64,000 nt of DNA from Chitinophaga sancti (GCF_034424315.1 NZ_CP139972.1:7262501-7326500); one strand, 5' to 3'. Positions 9,378 through 17,517 are shown, numbered from the stretch's first letter. Made by a program: numbers and translations. The notes: generated from the letters alone by a model not told the origin.

Positions 9378-10613
9378 ATGAAGTTCTTACTTTTACTCAT
9401 GCTGGCAGGGAGTGCATTGCATGCACAACAATACAGCCTCCTCATAAAAAACGGGCATGTCATCGATGCAAGAAATCATATCGATGCTGTCATGGATATT
9501 GCACTCAGGGATGATACCATTGCAAAGGTTGCACCACATATTGATCCGGCGAAAGCCACTACAGTGATAGATGCAAAAGGATTATATGTCACACCGGGGC
9601 TCATCGATATTCACACGCATAACTTTATCGGCACCACTCCTAACAGGTATCTGAATAACAGTTACAGTGCAGTAGCACCGGATGGTTTTACATTCCGCTG
9701 TGGGGTGACGACTGTTGTAGATGCTGGTAGTTCGGGCTGGCGCAGTTTTGAAACCTTCCTGGATCAGACCATCAAACATTCACAGACAAGGGTACTGGCT
9801 TTCTTAAATATTGTAGGCGGTGGTATGCGTGGTGGTGCTTACGAACAGGACACCAATGATATGGATGCAAAGATGACGGCCTTGACTATCCGCCAGTATA
9901 GAAAGTACCTGGTAGGTATTAAGGTCGCACATTTTGAAGGGGCAGAATGGACGCCTGTAGACAGGGCCGTGCAGGCCGGGGAGATAACGGGAACGCCTGT
10001 GATGATTGACTTTGGAGGCAGTAACCCACCTTTGCCGCTGAATGAATTATTTGAAAAGCACCTGCGCCCCGGCGACATATTTACACATGTATATGCGAAT
10101 GTAAAGGGTCGCATGCCGGTGGTAGATGAAAGTGGGAAAGTACCTGATTACATTTGGGCTGCACGTAAAAAAGGAATCCTCTTTGACGTAGGTCATGGTG
10201 GTACCAGTTTCTCCTATAAGATTGCGATGCCGGCTATGAAAGCAGGTTTCCTGCCGAATACCATCAGTACGGATATTCACACCGGGAGTATGAATGCGGC
10301 TATGAAAGACCTGCTGAATGTGATGTCGAAGATGATGGCGATGGGCATGAGTTTTCCTGCACTAATCAAAGCAACGACGGACGATGCCGCAAAAGCAATC
10401 CGTCATGAGGAACTGGGTACTTTATCAGAGAATAGTGTGGCAGACATTGCTATTTTAAGACTGGAGAAAGGGCAGTTTGGTTTTGCGGATCCGATGGGTG
10501 TAAAGCTGGAAGGAAAGGAGCGGCTTGCATGTGAGGTGACCATTCGTGCGGGTAAGGTAGTATATGATCTGAATGGACTGGCGGATAGTATTTCAGTACA
10601 AACCGAAAATTAG
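9378..10613 (+). CDS. Secreted COG3964-type amidohydrolase/deacetylase
   Basis: 411 residues with a Sec signal peptide (KFLLLLMLAGSALHAQ). A metal-dependent amidohydrolase TIM barrel is clear: HxH at about H79/H81 (IDIHTHNF), a candidate carboxylated lysine K182 (VGIKVAHFEG), H237 (THVYAN), H273 (DVGHGG) and the catalytic Asp D299 (STDIHTG), so the site looks complete. This matches the 'EF_0837/AHA_3915' or COG3964 group, often mis-called dihydroorotase; members are often neighbours of SelA-like/DgaE genes and one was shown to hydrolyse an acetylated hydroxy acid. Here it may remove an acyl group from the imported substrate. Export is again unusual for the group and agrees with its neighbours. 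The next gene starts 3 bases after its stop. Confidence 0.88.
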   Translation: MKFLLLLMLAGSALHAQQYSLLIKNGHVIDARNHIDAVMDIALRDDTIAKVAPHIDPAKATTVIDAKGLYVTPGLIDIHTHNFIGTTPNRYLNNSYSAVAPDGFTFRCGVTTVVDAGSSGWRSFETFLDQTIKHSQTRVLAFLNIVGGGMRGGAYEQDTNDMDAKMTALTIRQYRKYLVGIKVAHFEGAEWTPVDRAVQAGEITGTPVMIDFGGSNPPLPLNELFEKHLRPGDIFTHVYANVKGRMPVVDESGKVPDYIWAARKKGILFDVGHGGTSFSYKIAMPAMKAGFLPNTISTDIHTGSMNAAMKDLLNVMSKMMAMGMSFPALIKATTDDAAKAIRHEELGTLSENSVADIAILRLEKGQFGFADPMGVKLEGKERLACEVTIRAGKVVYDLNGLADSISVQTEN

Positions 10614-10616
10614 AAT

Positions 10617-11534
10617 ATGAAACTGTTTTTTTTGATTCCACTCTGTTTGCTGGGGTATGTACACCTGGCAGCACAGACCATATCCAAAGAGGAGCTGATC
10701 TTTTTAACGGCCGACTGGAAGGGGGAACGCTTTCCGGACGGCCGGCCCCGTATTCCGGACGCCGTGATTGCGCAGGCAAAGGAGGTAGGGCTGGATGATG
10801 TATGGACGATACTGGAAGGAGAGGGCTATCATTGCCAGTTTGAAGGTGGATTTAAAATGATCCACCCGGATAGTGTGATTGCGGGCAGGGCCCTGACCGC
10901 GATGTTTATTCCTGCAAGGCCGGATGTGGAACAGCACCTGAAAGAACGGGGGCAGCAAAGAGGCTGGAAGGGTAATACCAATTCATGGCCTATTCAGCAA
11001 CTGGGTAAGGGGGATGTATATGTGGCAGATGGATTCGGGAAAATTACAGATGGTACCCTCATTGGTTCTACACTGGGTAATGCTATCTTTGCCCGCACAG
11101 GTAATGGTGTAGTATTCAATGCATCGGCGCGCGACCTGGAAGGGCTGGAAGCAATATCCGGCTTTAATGCGCTGGTAAGAGACTGGGATCCGTCTTTTTT
11201 AAAAAACGTAATGCTGTCTGGTATGAATGTGCCAATTCGTATAGGGAAGGCAGTGGTATTGCCAGGCGATTTGGTGCTGACTTCAAAGGAAGGAGTCATT
11301 TTTGTACCGGCGCACCTTGCAGAAAAAGTGATTGGTATTGCTGCATTTATCCAGGTGAAAGATGCGTTTAGTTTTGAGATGCTGAAGGGGGGGAAATATA
11401 CACCTGGTGAACTTGATAATAACTGGACGGATGCCATCAGGCAGGCTTTCCTGGAATGGCAGCACCAGCAGGCAGGGAAAGCCCCTATGAGCAGGCAGGA
11501 GCTGGACAAAATGTTAGAAAAACGCACCTGGTAA
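10617..11534 (+). CDS. Exported RraA-fold (HMG/CHA aldolase-like) protein
   Basis: 305 residues with a Sec signal peptide (KLFFLIPLCLLGYVHLAAQ). The RraA / 4-hydroxy-4-methyl-2-oxoglutarate aldolase fold is shown by GNAIFARTGNGVVFNASARD, keeping the Arg-Asp pair (about R172-D173) that lines the aldolase metal site, and by PGDLVLTSKEGVIFVP near the C-terminus. Aldolases of this fold split or decarboxylate 4-hydroxy-2-keto acids to give pyruvate; other members (RraA) only bind RNase E, which is implausible for an exported protein. The tight spacing after the amidohydrolase implies co-translation. Its last codons fall into the first unit of a repeat array at 11524-11613. Family sure, reaction inferred. 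Confidence 0.8.
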   Translation: MKLFFLIPLCLLGYVHLAAQTISKEELIFLTADWKGERFPDGRPRIPDAVIAQAKEVGLDDVWTILEGEGYHCQFEGGFKMIHPDSVIAGRALTAMFIPARPDVEQHLKERGQQRGWKGNTNSWPIQQLGKGDVYVADGFGKITDGTLIGSTLGNAIFARTGNGVVFNASARDLEGLEAISGFNALVRDWDPSFLKNVMLSGMNVPIRIGKAVVLPGDLVLTSKEGVIFVPAHLAEKVIGIAAFIQVKDAFSFEMLKGGKYTPGELDNNWTDAIRQAFLEWQHQQAGKAPMSRQELDKMLEKRTW

Positions 11535-11613
11535 CCGCTGCACCTGCTAACTGGCATACGTACCTGGTAAATTAGAGAAGTGCACTTTGTAAATTTTAAA
11601 ACGCACACGGTAA
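11524..11613 (+). repeat. Five spaced imperfect 11-mer direct repeats
   Basis: Copies of GCACCTGGTAA or close variants sit at 11524-11534, 11540-11550 (one change), 11560-11570 (one change), 11582-11592 (weaker) and 11603-11613. Starts are 16, 20, 22 and 21 bases apart, so the last four lie about two helical turns apart on one face of the DNA. The first copy contains the stop codon of the RraA-like gene and the last ends 16 bases before the transporter start codon. It may be a regulator-binding array or a decayed duplication of the gene end. Confidence 0.6.
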
Positions 11614-11629
11614 AAATAAACATCCACTT

Positions 11630-12646
11630 ATGAATCATCTGGGCCCTTATATTATTGGTTTTTGGATCCTGTTGGCAATATTATTTTCCAGGAAACCGCA
11701 GACTCGCGGTTATGTATACACGTTAATGATCTTTGCTGCGGTGACAACATCACTATATTATCCGCAATATTTTACCCACATTGGGGATTATGACCTGGCA
11801 AAGCTGATCACGCCTTTATTACAGATCATCATGTTTGGCATGGGAACGGCGATGAGCCTGGGGGATTTTTATGGTGTAATCAGGATGCCGATGGGTGTTT
11901 TGACGGGAGTACTTTGTCATTTTACAATTATGCCTTTTATAGGCTGGGGCCTGGCGCATTTGTTCGGGTTTCCGCCGGAGATAGCGGCGGGTGTGGTATT
12001 GGTGGGTACGGTGCCTTGTGGCATGGCTTCCAATGTGATCTCTTACCTGGCAAAGGCGAACATTGCATTGTCAGTAACGCTAACGGCTATTTCCACCATG
12101 CTGGCACCTTTTGTAACGCCGTTGTTGATGCGGTGGCTGGCGGGAAGTTATATAGACATCAGTGTGACGCATATGATGTGGGATATTTTTAAGCTGGTGA
12201 TTTTGCCGGTGGCAGCGGGTTTGGTCTTTAATCATTTTCTGAGTGGGAAGGCGAAATGGCTGGATGATATTATGCCTAAGATCTCTATGACAGCGATTGG
12301 ACTGATTATCGTGATCATTACGGCGCATGGGCGGGATGCTTTGCTGGATGTGGGATTGCTGTTGATCCTAAGTTCATTGATACATAATTTATCGGGGTAT
12401 GGATTGGGATATTGGTTGTGTAAGCTGATCAGGATGAAGGAGCAGGATTGCAGAACGATTGCGATAGAGGTGGGGATGCAGAATAGCGGGTTGGCATCGG
12501 CGATAGCGAAGAGTATGGGGAAGATAGCAACAGTAGGATTGGCGCCTGCAGTATTTGGGCCGCTGATGAATGTGACAGGTTCTTTGCTGGCGAGCTGGTG
12601 GCACAGGCATCCGCCGGAGGGAGATGTGGTGAGTGAAAATAAATAG
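11630..12646 (+). CDS. BASS-family (bile acid:sodium symporter-like) transporter
   Basis: 338 residues, about ten hydrophobic spans. The pattern GMGTAMSLGDFYGVIRMP (about 65-85) and the conserved crossover stretch VGTVPCGMASNVISYLAKAN (about 125-145), with a second EVGMQNSGLASAIAKS (about 280-295), identify the bile acid:sodium symporter family (PF01758). Bacterial members carry small organic acids such as pyruvate, pantoate or bile acids with sodium. Placed last in the locus, it could import the acid product released in the periplasm by the exported enzymes encoded upstream. A 7-bp hairpin (12657-12673) follows its stop. Family is firm; substrate is inference from context only. Confidence 0.9.
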   Translation: MNHLGPYIIGFWILLAILFSRKPQTRGYVYTLMIFAAVTTSLYYPQYFTHIGDYDLAKLITPLLQIIMFGMGTAMSLGDFYGVIRMPMGVLTGVLCHFTIMPFIGWGLAHLFGFPPEIAAGVVLVGTVPCGMASNVISYLAKANIALSVTLTAISTMLAPFVTPLLMRWLAGSYIDISVTHMMWDIFKLVILPVAAGLVFNHFLSGKAKWLDDIMPKISMTAIGLIIVIITAHGRDALLDVGLLLILSSLIHNLSGYGLGYWLCKLIRMKEQDCRTIAIEVGMQNSGLASAIAKSMGKIATVGLAPAVFGPLMNVTGSLLASWWHRHPPEGDVVSENK

Positions 12647-13029
12647 GAATGGATATTGAGCGGCAACCGCTCATAGCAGCCGTTACTTGAGAATTTGAAT
12701 CCCAAAATGAGTGACTACTTTGTAAAATTATAAATGAAAAATAAGGAATAGATAACGTGGAGGAGCCGTACTACCGTAAGTAGTACGGCTCATGTTTTAT
12801 CATACAAGACACCTTTCGGCATCACGTGGTGGAATCTATAATAAAGACAAACGGGAATGAGAGGCAAAAGATAATAACTATAAGCGAAAAAAGTATGCCT
12901 TTCGGTGAAATTTTTATAAATAGTTCCGGGGCATCTTTCTTTTGTGCGCTTAATTTGATAAATTGTTAGTGAATAAGCAGGTCTCAAAAACGGGGCCGGA
13001 ATCCACATTTATCAATCAAAACCACGTAT
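12647..13029. other. 383-base gap after the first SusCD locus
   Basis: It holds two hairpins: TGAGCGG/CCGCTCA at 12657-12673 with a 3-base loop, and the longer one listed at 12763-12797. The rest is AT-rich, with no reading frame that shows family features or a convincing ribosome-binding site. A loose -7-like TTAATTTG lies near 12951-12958 upstream of the 13030 gene. Confidence 0.6.
12763..12797 (+). terminator. Terminator-like perfect 12-bp hairpin
   Basis: GAGCCGTACTAC (12763-12774) pairs exactly with GTAGTACGGCTC (12780-12791) around a 5-base loop. The following ATGTTTTATC is only a weak T-tract. It is the likely end of the 764-12646 transcript. Confidence 0.55.
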
Positions 13030-14067
13030 ATGAATTCTCCTTCTAATCGCCGGGATTTCCTTCGTCAAATGGCAGTGTATTCAATGGGTGCTGGTATGAT
13101 TCCAGGTTTCCTTGCTGCTTGTAATAATGGTCTGTCAACAAAAGAATCAGGTACAAAGGATTCCACTGCCGCCACTAAAGCAGAAGCGCTGGGTACGGCA
13201 AAATCCCTGTTTTTTAAGATCTCCCTGGCGGAATGGTCCTTCCATCGTGCTTTATTTGCCAAACAGATGAGTCATCTTGATTTTCCTGTAAAGGCGAAAA
13301 AGGATTTCGGTATTGAGGCGGTTGAGTATGTAAACCAGTTTTTCATGGACAAGGCGAAGGACAAAGCTTACCTGGCTGATCTGAAAAAACGCTGTAGTGA
13401 CAATGGTGTTAGAAGTGTACTGATTATGTGTGATGGCGAAGGGGAGATGGGTGATCAGGATGTGAAGAAGAGATTGCAGGCAGTAGAAAATCATTACAAA
13501 TGGGTAGAGGCCGCGGAATACCTGGGTTGTCATGCCATCCGCGTAAATGCTGCCGGTACGGGAAAACCGGAAGATGTAGCAAAAGCAGTAGAAGAATCTC
13601 TTTCTAAATTATCAGAATTTGCAAGCACGCATAATATTAATGTGATTGTAGAAAACCATGGCGGCATTTCCTCTAATGGCAAATGGCTGTCTGGTGTCAT
13701 GAAAACAATCAACCGCCCTAATTGCGGTACCCTCCCTGATTTTGGCAATTTCTGTCTGAACAGAACAAAGCCCGAAGCGAATACGCCTGAAGCCTGGGCA
13801 AAGACAAAATGCCTGGAAGAATATGATCGCTATGAAGGGGTAAGCGAATTAATGCCTTTTGCAAAAGGTGTGAGTGCCAAAACCTATGATTTCGATGCAA
13901 ATGGTAACTGCATAGAAACAGACTATCATAAAATACTGAAGATCGTGAAAGAGGCCGGTTATACAGGTCATATCGGTATAGAATTCGAGGGCAACACATT
14001 GTCCGAAGACGAAGGGGTGAAGAAAACACTTGCACTCCTGAAGAAAGTGGGAGAGGAACTTAGCTAA
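13030..14067 (+). CDS. Tat-exported lipoprotein of the sugar-phosphate isomerase/epimerase TIM-barrel family
   Basis: 345 residues. The N-terminus carries a twin-arginine motif (NRRDFLRQM) and then a lipobox with Cys31 (GFLAAC), so it is predicted to be a Tat-exported lipoprotein. The rest is the AP-endonuclease-2 / hydroxypyruvate isomerase-like TIM barrel: acidic metal ligands are seen in VIVENHGG (about 215), LPDFGNF (about 235) and the final IEFEGN (about 320). Such proteins isomerise or epimerise keto/aldo sugars or act on inositol derivatives; Bacteroidota have many exported copies of unknown substrate. It stands alone between gaps of 383 and 222 bases. A hairpin overlaps its stop codon. 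Family sure, activity unknown. Confidence 0.85.
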   Translation: MNSPSNRRDFLRQMAVYSMGAGMIPGFLAACNNGLSTKESGTKDSTAATKAEALGTAKSLFFKISLAEWSFHRALFAKQMSHLDFPVKAKKDFGIEAVEYVNQFFMDKAKDKAYLADLKKRCSDNGVRSVLIMCDGEGEMGDQDVKKRLQAVENHYKWVEAAEYLGCHAIRVNAAGTGKPEDVAKAVEESLSKLSEFASTHNINVIVENHGGISSNGKWLSGVMKTINRPNCGTLPDFGNFCLNRTKPEANTPEAWAKTKCLEEYDRYEGVSELMPFAKGVSAKTYDFDANGNCIETDYHKILKIVKEAGYTGHIGIEFEGNTLSEDEGVKKTLALLKKVGEELS

Positions 14068-14083
14068 GTTCCTCCCCTTTATC
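14049..14083 (+). terminator. Terminator-like hairpin over the stop codon
   Basis: AGGAACTTAG pairs with CTAAGTTCCT directly around the stop codon of the isomerase-like gene, extended by GGG/CCC pairs, and is followed by a short CCTTTATC. The T-tract is weak. Confidence 0.45.
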
Positions 14084-14289
14084 TCTGACAGTTATAGTGA
14101 CCATATTAAGTTAAATGACCGAAAAAAAGGAAGGTTATCATTTTCTTACCATTTATCAATTATATTTGGATTTGATAATTTTATAATATATTAGTAGTCA
14201 GTTTTTAGATTCTTCTTTCGTCCGCCGTTTAGTAGTTCATCTCCAAAATCTTTGTCAGCAACCTTAAGTTTGTAGCACAACCTTCCTCG

Positions 14290-14787
14290 ATGGATAAGTT
14301 AATTTTATTCGGAATCCTGGCAAGTATACTGTTTATCCTTGCCTTTTATATTGATAAGCTGATCTCTTTATTTGAGGATGTAGACGAAAAGGAGGTGCTA
14401 GGGGTAGGTTATGGTACCTGCACCAGGGGCGGTTTTCCGGTAGCATCCGCTAATCCGGAAGCACCGGAACTGATGACTGGTATTCACAGGAATGTGGATA
14501 ACCAATATGTATATATCTATCCCAATCCAAGGGATCGCTTCCTGGCAGGGTATTTTGTTCAGGTTGTGGGTACCCGGATTCTCTATAAAATAGGGAACTA
14601 TGGAGATGATGCCATCGTCATAGGGATCCCCGAAAAACTGCAGGGAAAGCGGTTTACCCTGCAATATGCGGCTTATGATAATATGGATCGTGTCAGTAAT
14701 AAGATCACGGTAGTGATTGATGCGGTCGAAGTGGAGGCAGATAATATGGCTGATACCCGGACCCTGGACTGGATGCCGGAAAACTGA
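14290..14787 (+). CDS. Hypothetical protein with N-terminal membrane anchor
   Basis: 165 residues that I do not recognise. Residues 1-28 form one hydrophobic span (LILFGILASILFILAFYIDKLI), followed by a soluble part of about 135 residues rich in beta-prone stretches (QYVYIYPNPRDRFLAGYFVQVVG). A -7-like element TAAGTTTG is at 14265-14272, 17 bases upstream of the ATG, supporting its own promoter. It is convergent with the FecR-like gene, whose stop is 2 bases beyond its own stop. No catalytic motif is visible. Confidence 0.6.
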   Translation: MDKLILFGILASILFILAFYIDKLISLFEDVDEKEVLGVGYGTCTRGGFPVASANPEAPELMTGIHRNVDNQYVYIYPNPRDRFLAGYFVQVVGTRILYKIGNYGDDAIVIGIPEKLQGKRFTLQYAAYDNMDRVSNKITVVIDAVEVEADNMADTRTLDWMPEN

Positions 14788-14789
14788 TT

Positions 14790-15569
14790 TTAATCCACCT
14801 TTACCTTTACCCTGTCTCCTTTGAACTGGTATTTAAAACGCATTTTACTTTGGAAGGCATTTAGCACCTTATCCAGTGACTGATTTGGAAAAGCACCATT
14901 TACATTACCCAATTCAGACACATCTCCTTCTACATAAATTTCCGTACCATACCATTCTTCCAGTGTATGCATCGCATTCATGAACGGTACATTGGAAAAA
15001 CTCAGTTCTCCTTTCAGCCACTGATCCAGTTCGGCAGGTTGGTAAGTTTCTTTTTCCATGAGGTCAATCTCCTTATTAGCCAGCACCATATTGCCGATGC
15101 CCAGTGTTTCTGCCTGGTTATCAGTAGTGGAATGGTAAGATTTGGCTGCCTGTATGGTACCGCTACCCAGGTAGGCGGTTGCCCCCTGTTGTGCTTCGAA
15201 GCATCGAATTCTGAAAGAGGTCGCTGTAGTACTGCTCAGGGTAAGGATATTGGTTACTACCTTCAGTGCATGCGGGGTATTGAACCAGGCTTCCCCATCC
15301 AGCAGCAAGGTATGTGTCTGGGTATAGTTATCCGGCACCAGTACGGTCGATTTTCCATTCAGCAATACTTCGGTACTATCTGGCAGGGTGAAACGGGTAC
15401 GGGCACCCTGTGTTCCTTCATGCGGTGTATAAACGACCTGGGATTCTCTGAATGATGCCAGGGCAGGTTTCTTTCCTGCTTTGAAAAAATACATAGCGGT
15501 TGTGGTGCCACATAAGGTAAGAACGATAATGATATACAGCCACTTGCTGGACTTTTTGTTTGAAGGCAC
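14790..15569 (-). CDS. Orphan FecR-like membrane protein
   Basis: 259 residues, GTG start at 15569 (no ATG upstream in frame, and the hydrophobic span begins at residue 10). A single span (WLYIIIVLTLCGTTTAMYFF) is followed by a FecR-like periplasmic domain (RTRFTLPDSTEVLLNGKSTV, LLLDGEAWFNTP) and a DUF4974-like C-terminus (GELSFSNVPFMNAMHTLEEWYG). Unlike the other two FecR proteins here it lacks the long cytoplasmic N-terminal part that binds the sigma factor, and no sigma gene is adjacent. It may therefore be a sensor-only or repurposed FecR. It ends 2 bases from the convergent 14290-14787 gene. Confidence 0.75.
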   Translation of the reverse strand: MPSNKKSSKWLYIIIVLTLCGTTTAMYFFKAGKKPALASFRESQVVYTPHEGTQGARTRFTLPDSTEVLLNGKSTVLVPDNYTQTHTLLLDGEAWFNTPHALKVVTNILTLSSTTATSFRIRCFEAQQGATAYLGSGTIQAAKSYHSTTDNQAETLGIGNMVLANKEIDLMEKETYQPAELDQWLKGELSFSNVPFMNAMHTLEEWYGTEIYVEGDVSELGNVNGAFPNQSLDKVLNAFQSKMRFKYQFKGDRVKVKVD

Positions 15570-15732
15570 TGGGAATTTTGATTTTGATGAAGGTATAAAA
15601 ATAAAGAAAAAATTATAGGCCGTATCCCCATTTGGATCAAATAAAAAATGAACCTTTATTATTCATTTATTTAATTAAAACTTCACTTGTTTTGATATTA
15701 TCTAAACCTGGGGGAAAGCAGGGATCACCTAA

Positions 15733-15764
15733 TATTGATGATGTGTGGCGGCACCTTAACTTTG
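15733..15764 (+). promoter_or_regulatory. Bacteroidota -33/-7 promoter of the proline dehydrogenase gene
   Basis: A -7 element TAACTTTG (15757-15764) with a partial -33 (ATTG, 15733-15736) 20 bases upstream. Only 6 bases separate the -7 box from the ATG at 15771, so the transcript should start at or next to the start codon. Confidence 0.6.
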
Positions 15765-15770
15765 CGGCCC

Positions 15771-16949
15771 ATGGAAAAGCAGCAACCATTATCATTCGAG
15801 AATACCGAAATCGCCTTTGAATCCAGAACAGATAAAGCATTAAAGAAAGCTGACTTCCTGTTTAGCAATATAGGTAAGCCCTGGCTGGTAAAGCTGGGGG
15901 CGGCACTGACGCCTTTAGCCTTTAAGATGCACCTGCCAGTCAGGGGAATCATTAAGACCACTATCTTCGACCAGTTCTGCGGCGGCGAAAACCTGCAGGA
16001 GGCGGCCCGTACCGCTGAAACGCTGGATCAATACCATGTAGGTGTCGTACTGGACTATGGTGTGGAAGCCATGGAAGGGGAGGAGAACTACGATCATGCA
16101 GTTCCTGAATTTATCCGGGCGATTGAATACGCTGCTAACAAGGCCAGCATTCCATTCATTGCCATTAAGGTGACCGGCTTTGCCCGCATTTCACTGCTGG
16201 AAAAAATTCATGCAGGCGAAACCCTTTCAACTGAAGAAAAAGCGGAGTTTGACCGGGTGACAAAGCGTATTCAAACCATTGCTGCGACTGCTGCCAAATA
16301 CAACAAGGCATTGCTCATTGACGCGGAGGAAAGCTGGCTTCAACAGCCGGTAGATGACATGGCGGATATGCTGATGGCGCAGTTTAACAAAGAAAACGTA
16401 GTCATTTTCAATACTTTCCAGTTGTATCGTCACGATCGCCTGGCGTTCTTAAAAACTTCTTTCCAGAAAGCACAGCAACAGGGCTACCTGTTGGGCGCCA
16501 AACTGGTAAGGGGTGCTTATATGGAAAAGGAGCGTAAACGCGCCGAAGAAATGGGATATCCATCCCCGATCCAACCGAACAAAGCAGCTACCGATACAGA
16601 TTACAACGCTGCGGTAGCATTCTGCATGCAACACCTCGATAAACTGGCGGTTTTCATTGGCACACACAATGAAGACAGTAGTATGCTGGGGGCCCGGCTG
16701 CTGGAACAACAAAATCTACCTCACCAACATCCCCATGTCAGCTTCTCCCAGTTATATGGAATGAGCGACAACATCACCTTTAACCTGGCTCATGCCGGTT
16801 ATCGCGTATCCAAATACCTGCCTTATGGACCTGTAAAGGATGTGATGCCTTACCTGATTCGCCGTGCACAGGAAAATACTTCCATCTCCGGACAAATGGG
16901 CCGTGAATTGGGATTACTGCGCAAGGAGATGAAAAGAAGAGGCTTGTAA
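15771..16949 (+). CDS. Proline dehydrogenase
   Basis: 392 residues from the ATG at 15771. The FAD-binding PRODH barrel is shown by VGVVLDYGVEAM (about 83), FIAIKVTGFARISLL (about 120), LLIDAEESWLQ (about 183), LGAKLVRGAYMEKER (about 250), FIGTHNED (about 298) and the C-terminal substrate-binding RRAQENTSI (about 370). It oxidises L-proline to pyrroline-5-carboxylate and passes electrons to the respiratory chain. It is a single-function enzyme, not a PutA fusion; the P5C dehydrogenase gene is not nearby. The start is fixed by the promoter geometry and by homology, which begins at about residue 5. Confidence 0.93.
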   Translation: MEKQQPLSFENTEIAFESRTDKALKKADFLFSNIGKPWLVKLGAALTPLAFKMHLPVRGIIKTTIFDQFCGGENLQEAARTAETLDQYHVGVVLDYGVEAMEGEENYDHAVPEFIRAIEYAANKASIPFIAIKVTGFARISLLEKIHAGETLSTEEKAEFDRVTKRIQTIAATAAKYNKALLIDAEESWLQQPVDDMADMLMAQFNKENVVIFNTFQLYRHDRLAFLKTSFQKAQQQGYLLGAKLVRGAYMEKERKRAEEMGYPSPIQPNKAATDTDYNAAVAFCMQHLDKLAVFIGTHNEDSSMLGARLLEQQNLPHQHPHVSFSQLYGMSDNITFNLAHAGYRVSKYLPYGPVKDVMPYLIRRAQENTSISGQMGRELGLLRKEMKRRGL

Positions 16950-16988
16950 CTTTTTCATAAAGGGAACGTTTTAAAGAAAAACCCATTT

Positions 16989-17438
16989 ATGAAATCTACC
17001 CACATTGCTATTTTGTTAACACTGACTTTGACAGCATTCACATTTGCCTGCAAAAAGGACAACGAGGGGAAAAAATATGAAGTGACCACCAAAGCAGAAG
17101 GAAGCCTAATTAAATCGGCCACTGCAAAAAACCTGGCAGGTACCTGGAGATTGACTGCCGAACGAGTTGGAGATGGTTCCCTTGGTGAGTGGAAAGATGT
17201 ATCCGAATATAAAGTGATCTCTTTCTCAGGTACCAGCGTATTTGTAAATACAGATGGTTCCAAAAACACTTTCGCACTCCAGGGCTTAGCTGGTGATACA
17301 CTCACAAGTATGACCTATGAACCTGTGACTGGCTCCACCGGAGCAACTGTGTATCTGAAGGTGTATGAAAATGCTATATATGTGTCTGGCCTGAATTGTA
17401 CGGAAGGTTGTACATTCAAGTATAACAGGGCACAATAA
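16989..17438 (+). CDS. Small lipoprotein, lipocalin-like
   Basis: 149 residues. A lipoprotein signal with Cys21 (LTAFTFAC) is followed by a Lys/Glu-rich linker and a domain starting LAGTWRLTAERVGDG, the usual opening of lipocalin-like small lipoproteins in Bacteroidota. Beta-rich sequence follows, with a C-terminal Cys pair (LNCTEGCTF). No ligand can be inferred. It is followed by a strong terminator, so it is probably transcribed alone or with proline dehydrogenase 39 bases upstream. Confidence 0.7.
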   Translation: MKSTHIAILLTLTLTAFTFACKKDNEGKKYEVTTKAEGSLIKSATAKNLAGTWRLTAERVGDGSLGEWKDVSEYKVISFSGTSVFVNTDGSKNTFALQGLAGDTLTSMTYEPVTGSTGATVYLKVYENAIYVSGLNCTEGCTFKYNRAQ

Positions 17439-17464
17439 CAAATAAAGACATTTGTCTCCTGAGA

Positions 17465-17502
17465 AGGATCGCTTTTGCAGTACGCGGAAGCGATCCTTTT
17501 TT
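17465..17502 (+). terminator. Intrinsic terminator after the lipoprotein gene
   Basis: Stem AGGATCGCTT (17465-17474) with AAGCGATCCT (17488-17497), a 13-base loop and a T-run to 17502. The thyA promoter begins immediately after it. Confidence 0.8.
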
Positions 17503-17505
17503 CAT

Positions 17506-17513
17506 TACTTTTG
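17506..17513 (+). promoter_or_regulatory. -7 element of the thyA promoter
   Basis: TACTTTTG lies 4 bases before the thyA ATG at 17518; transcription would begin at about the start codon (leaderless mRNA). No good -33 TTTG is seen, since that region is the terminator stem. Confidence 0.55.
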
Positions 17514-17517
17514 CGGA

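Noticed and set aside
9299..9514. Plus-strand 71-codon frame at the start of the amidohydrolase gene
   Set aside because: Runs out of frame over the signal peptide of a well-supported gene and over a terminator hairpin.
12790..13008. Minus-strand 72-codon frame in the 383-base gap
   Set aside because: No recognisable domain, signal or upstream site; overlaps the likely promoter region of the 13030 gene.
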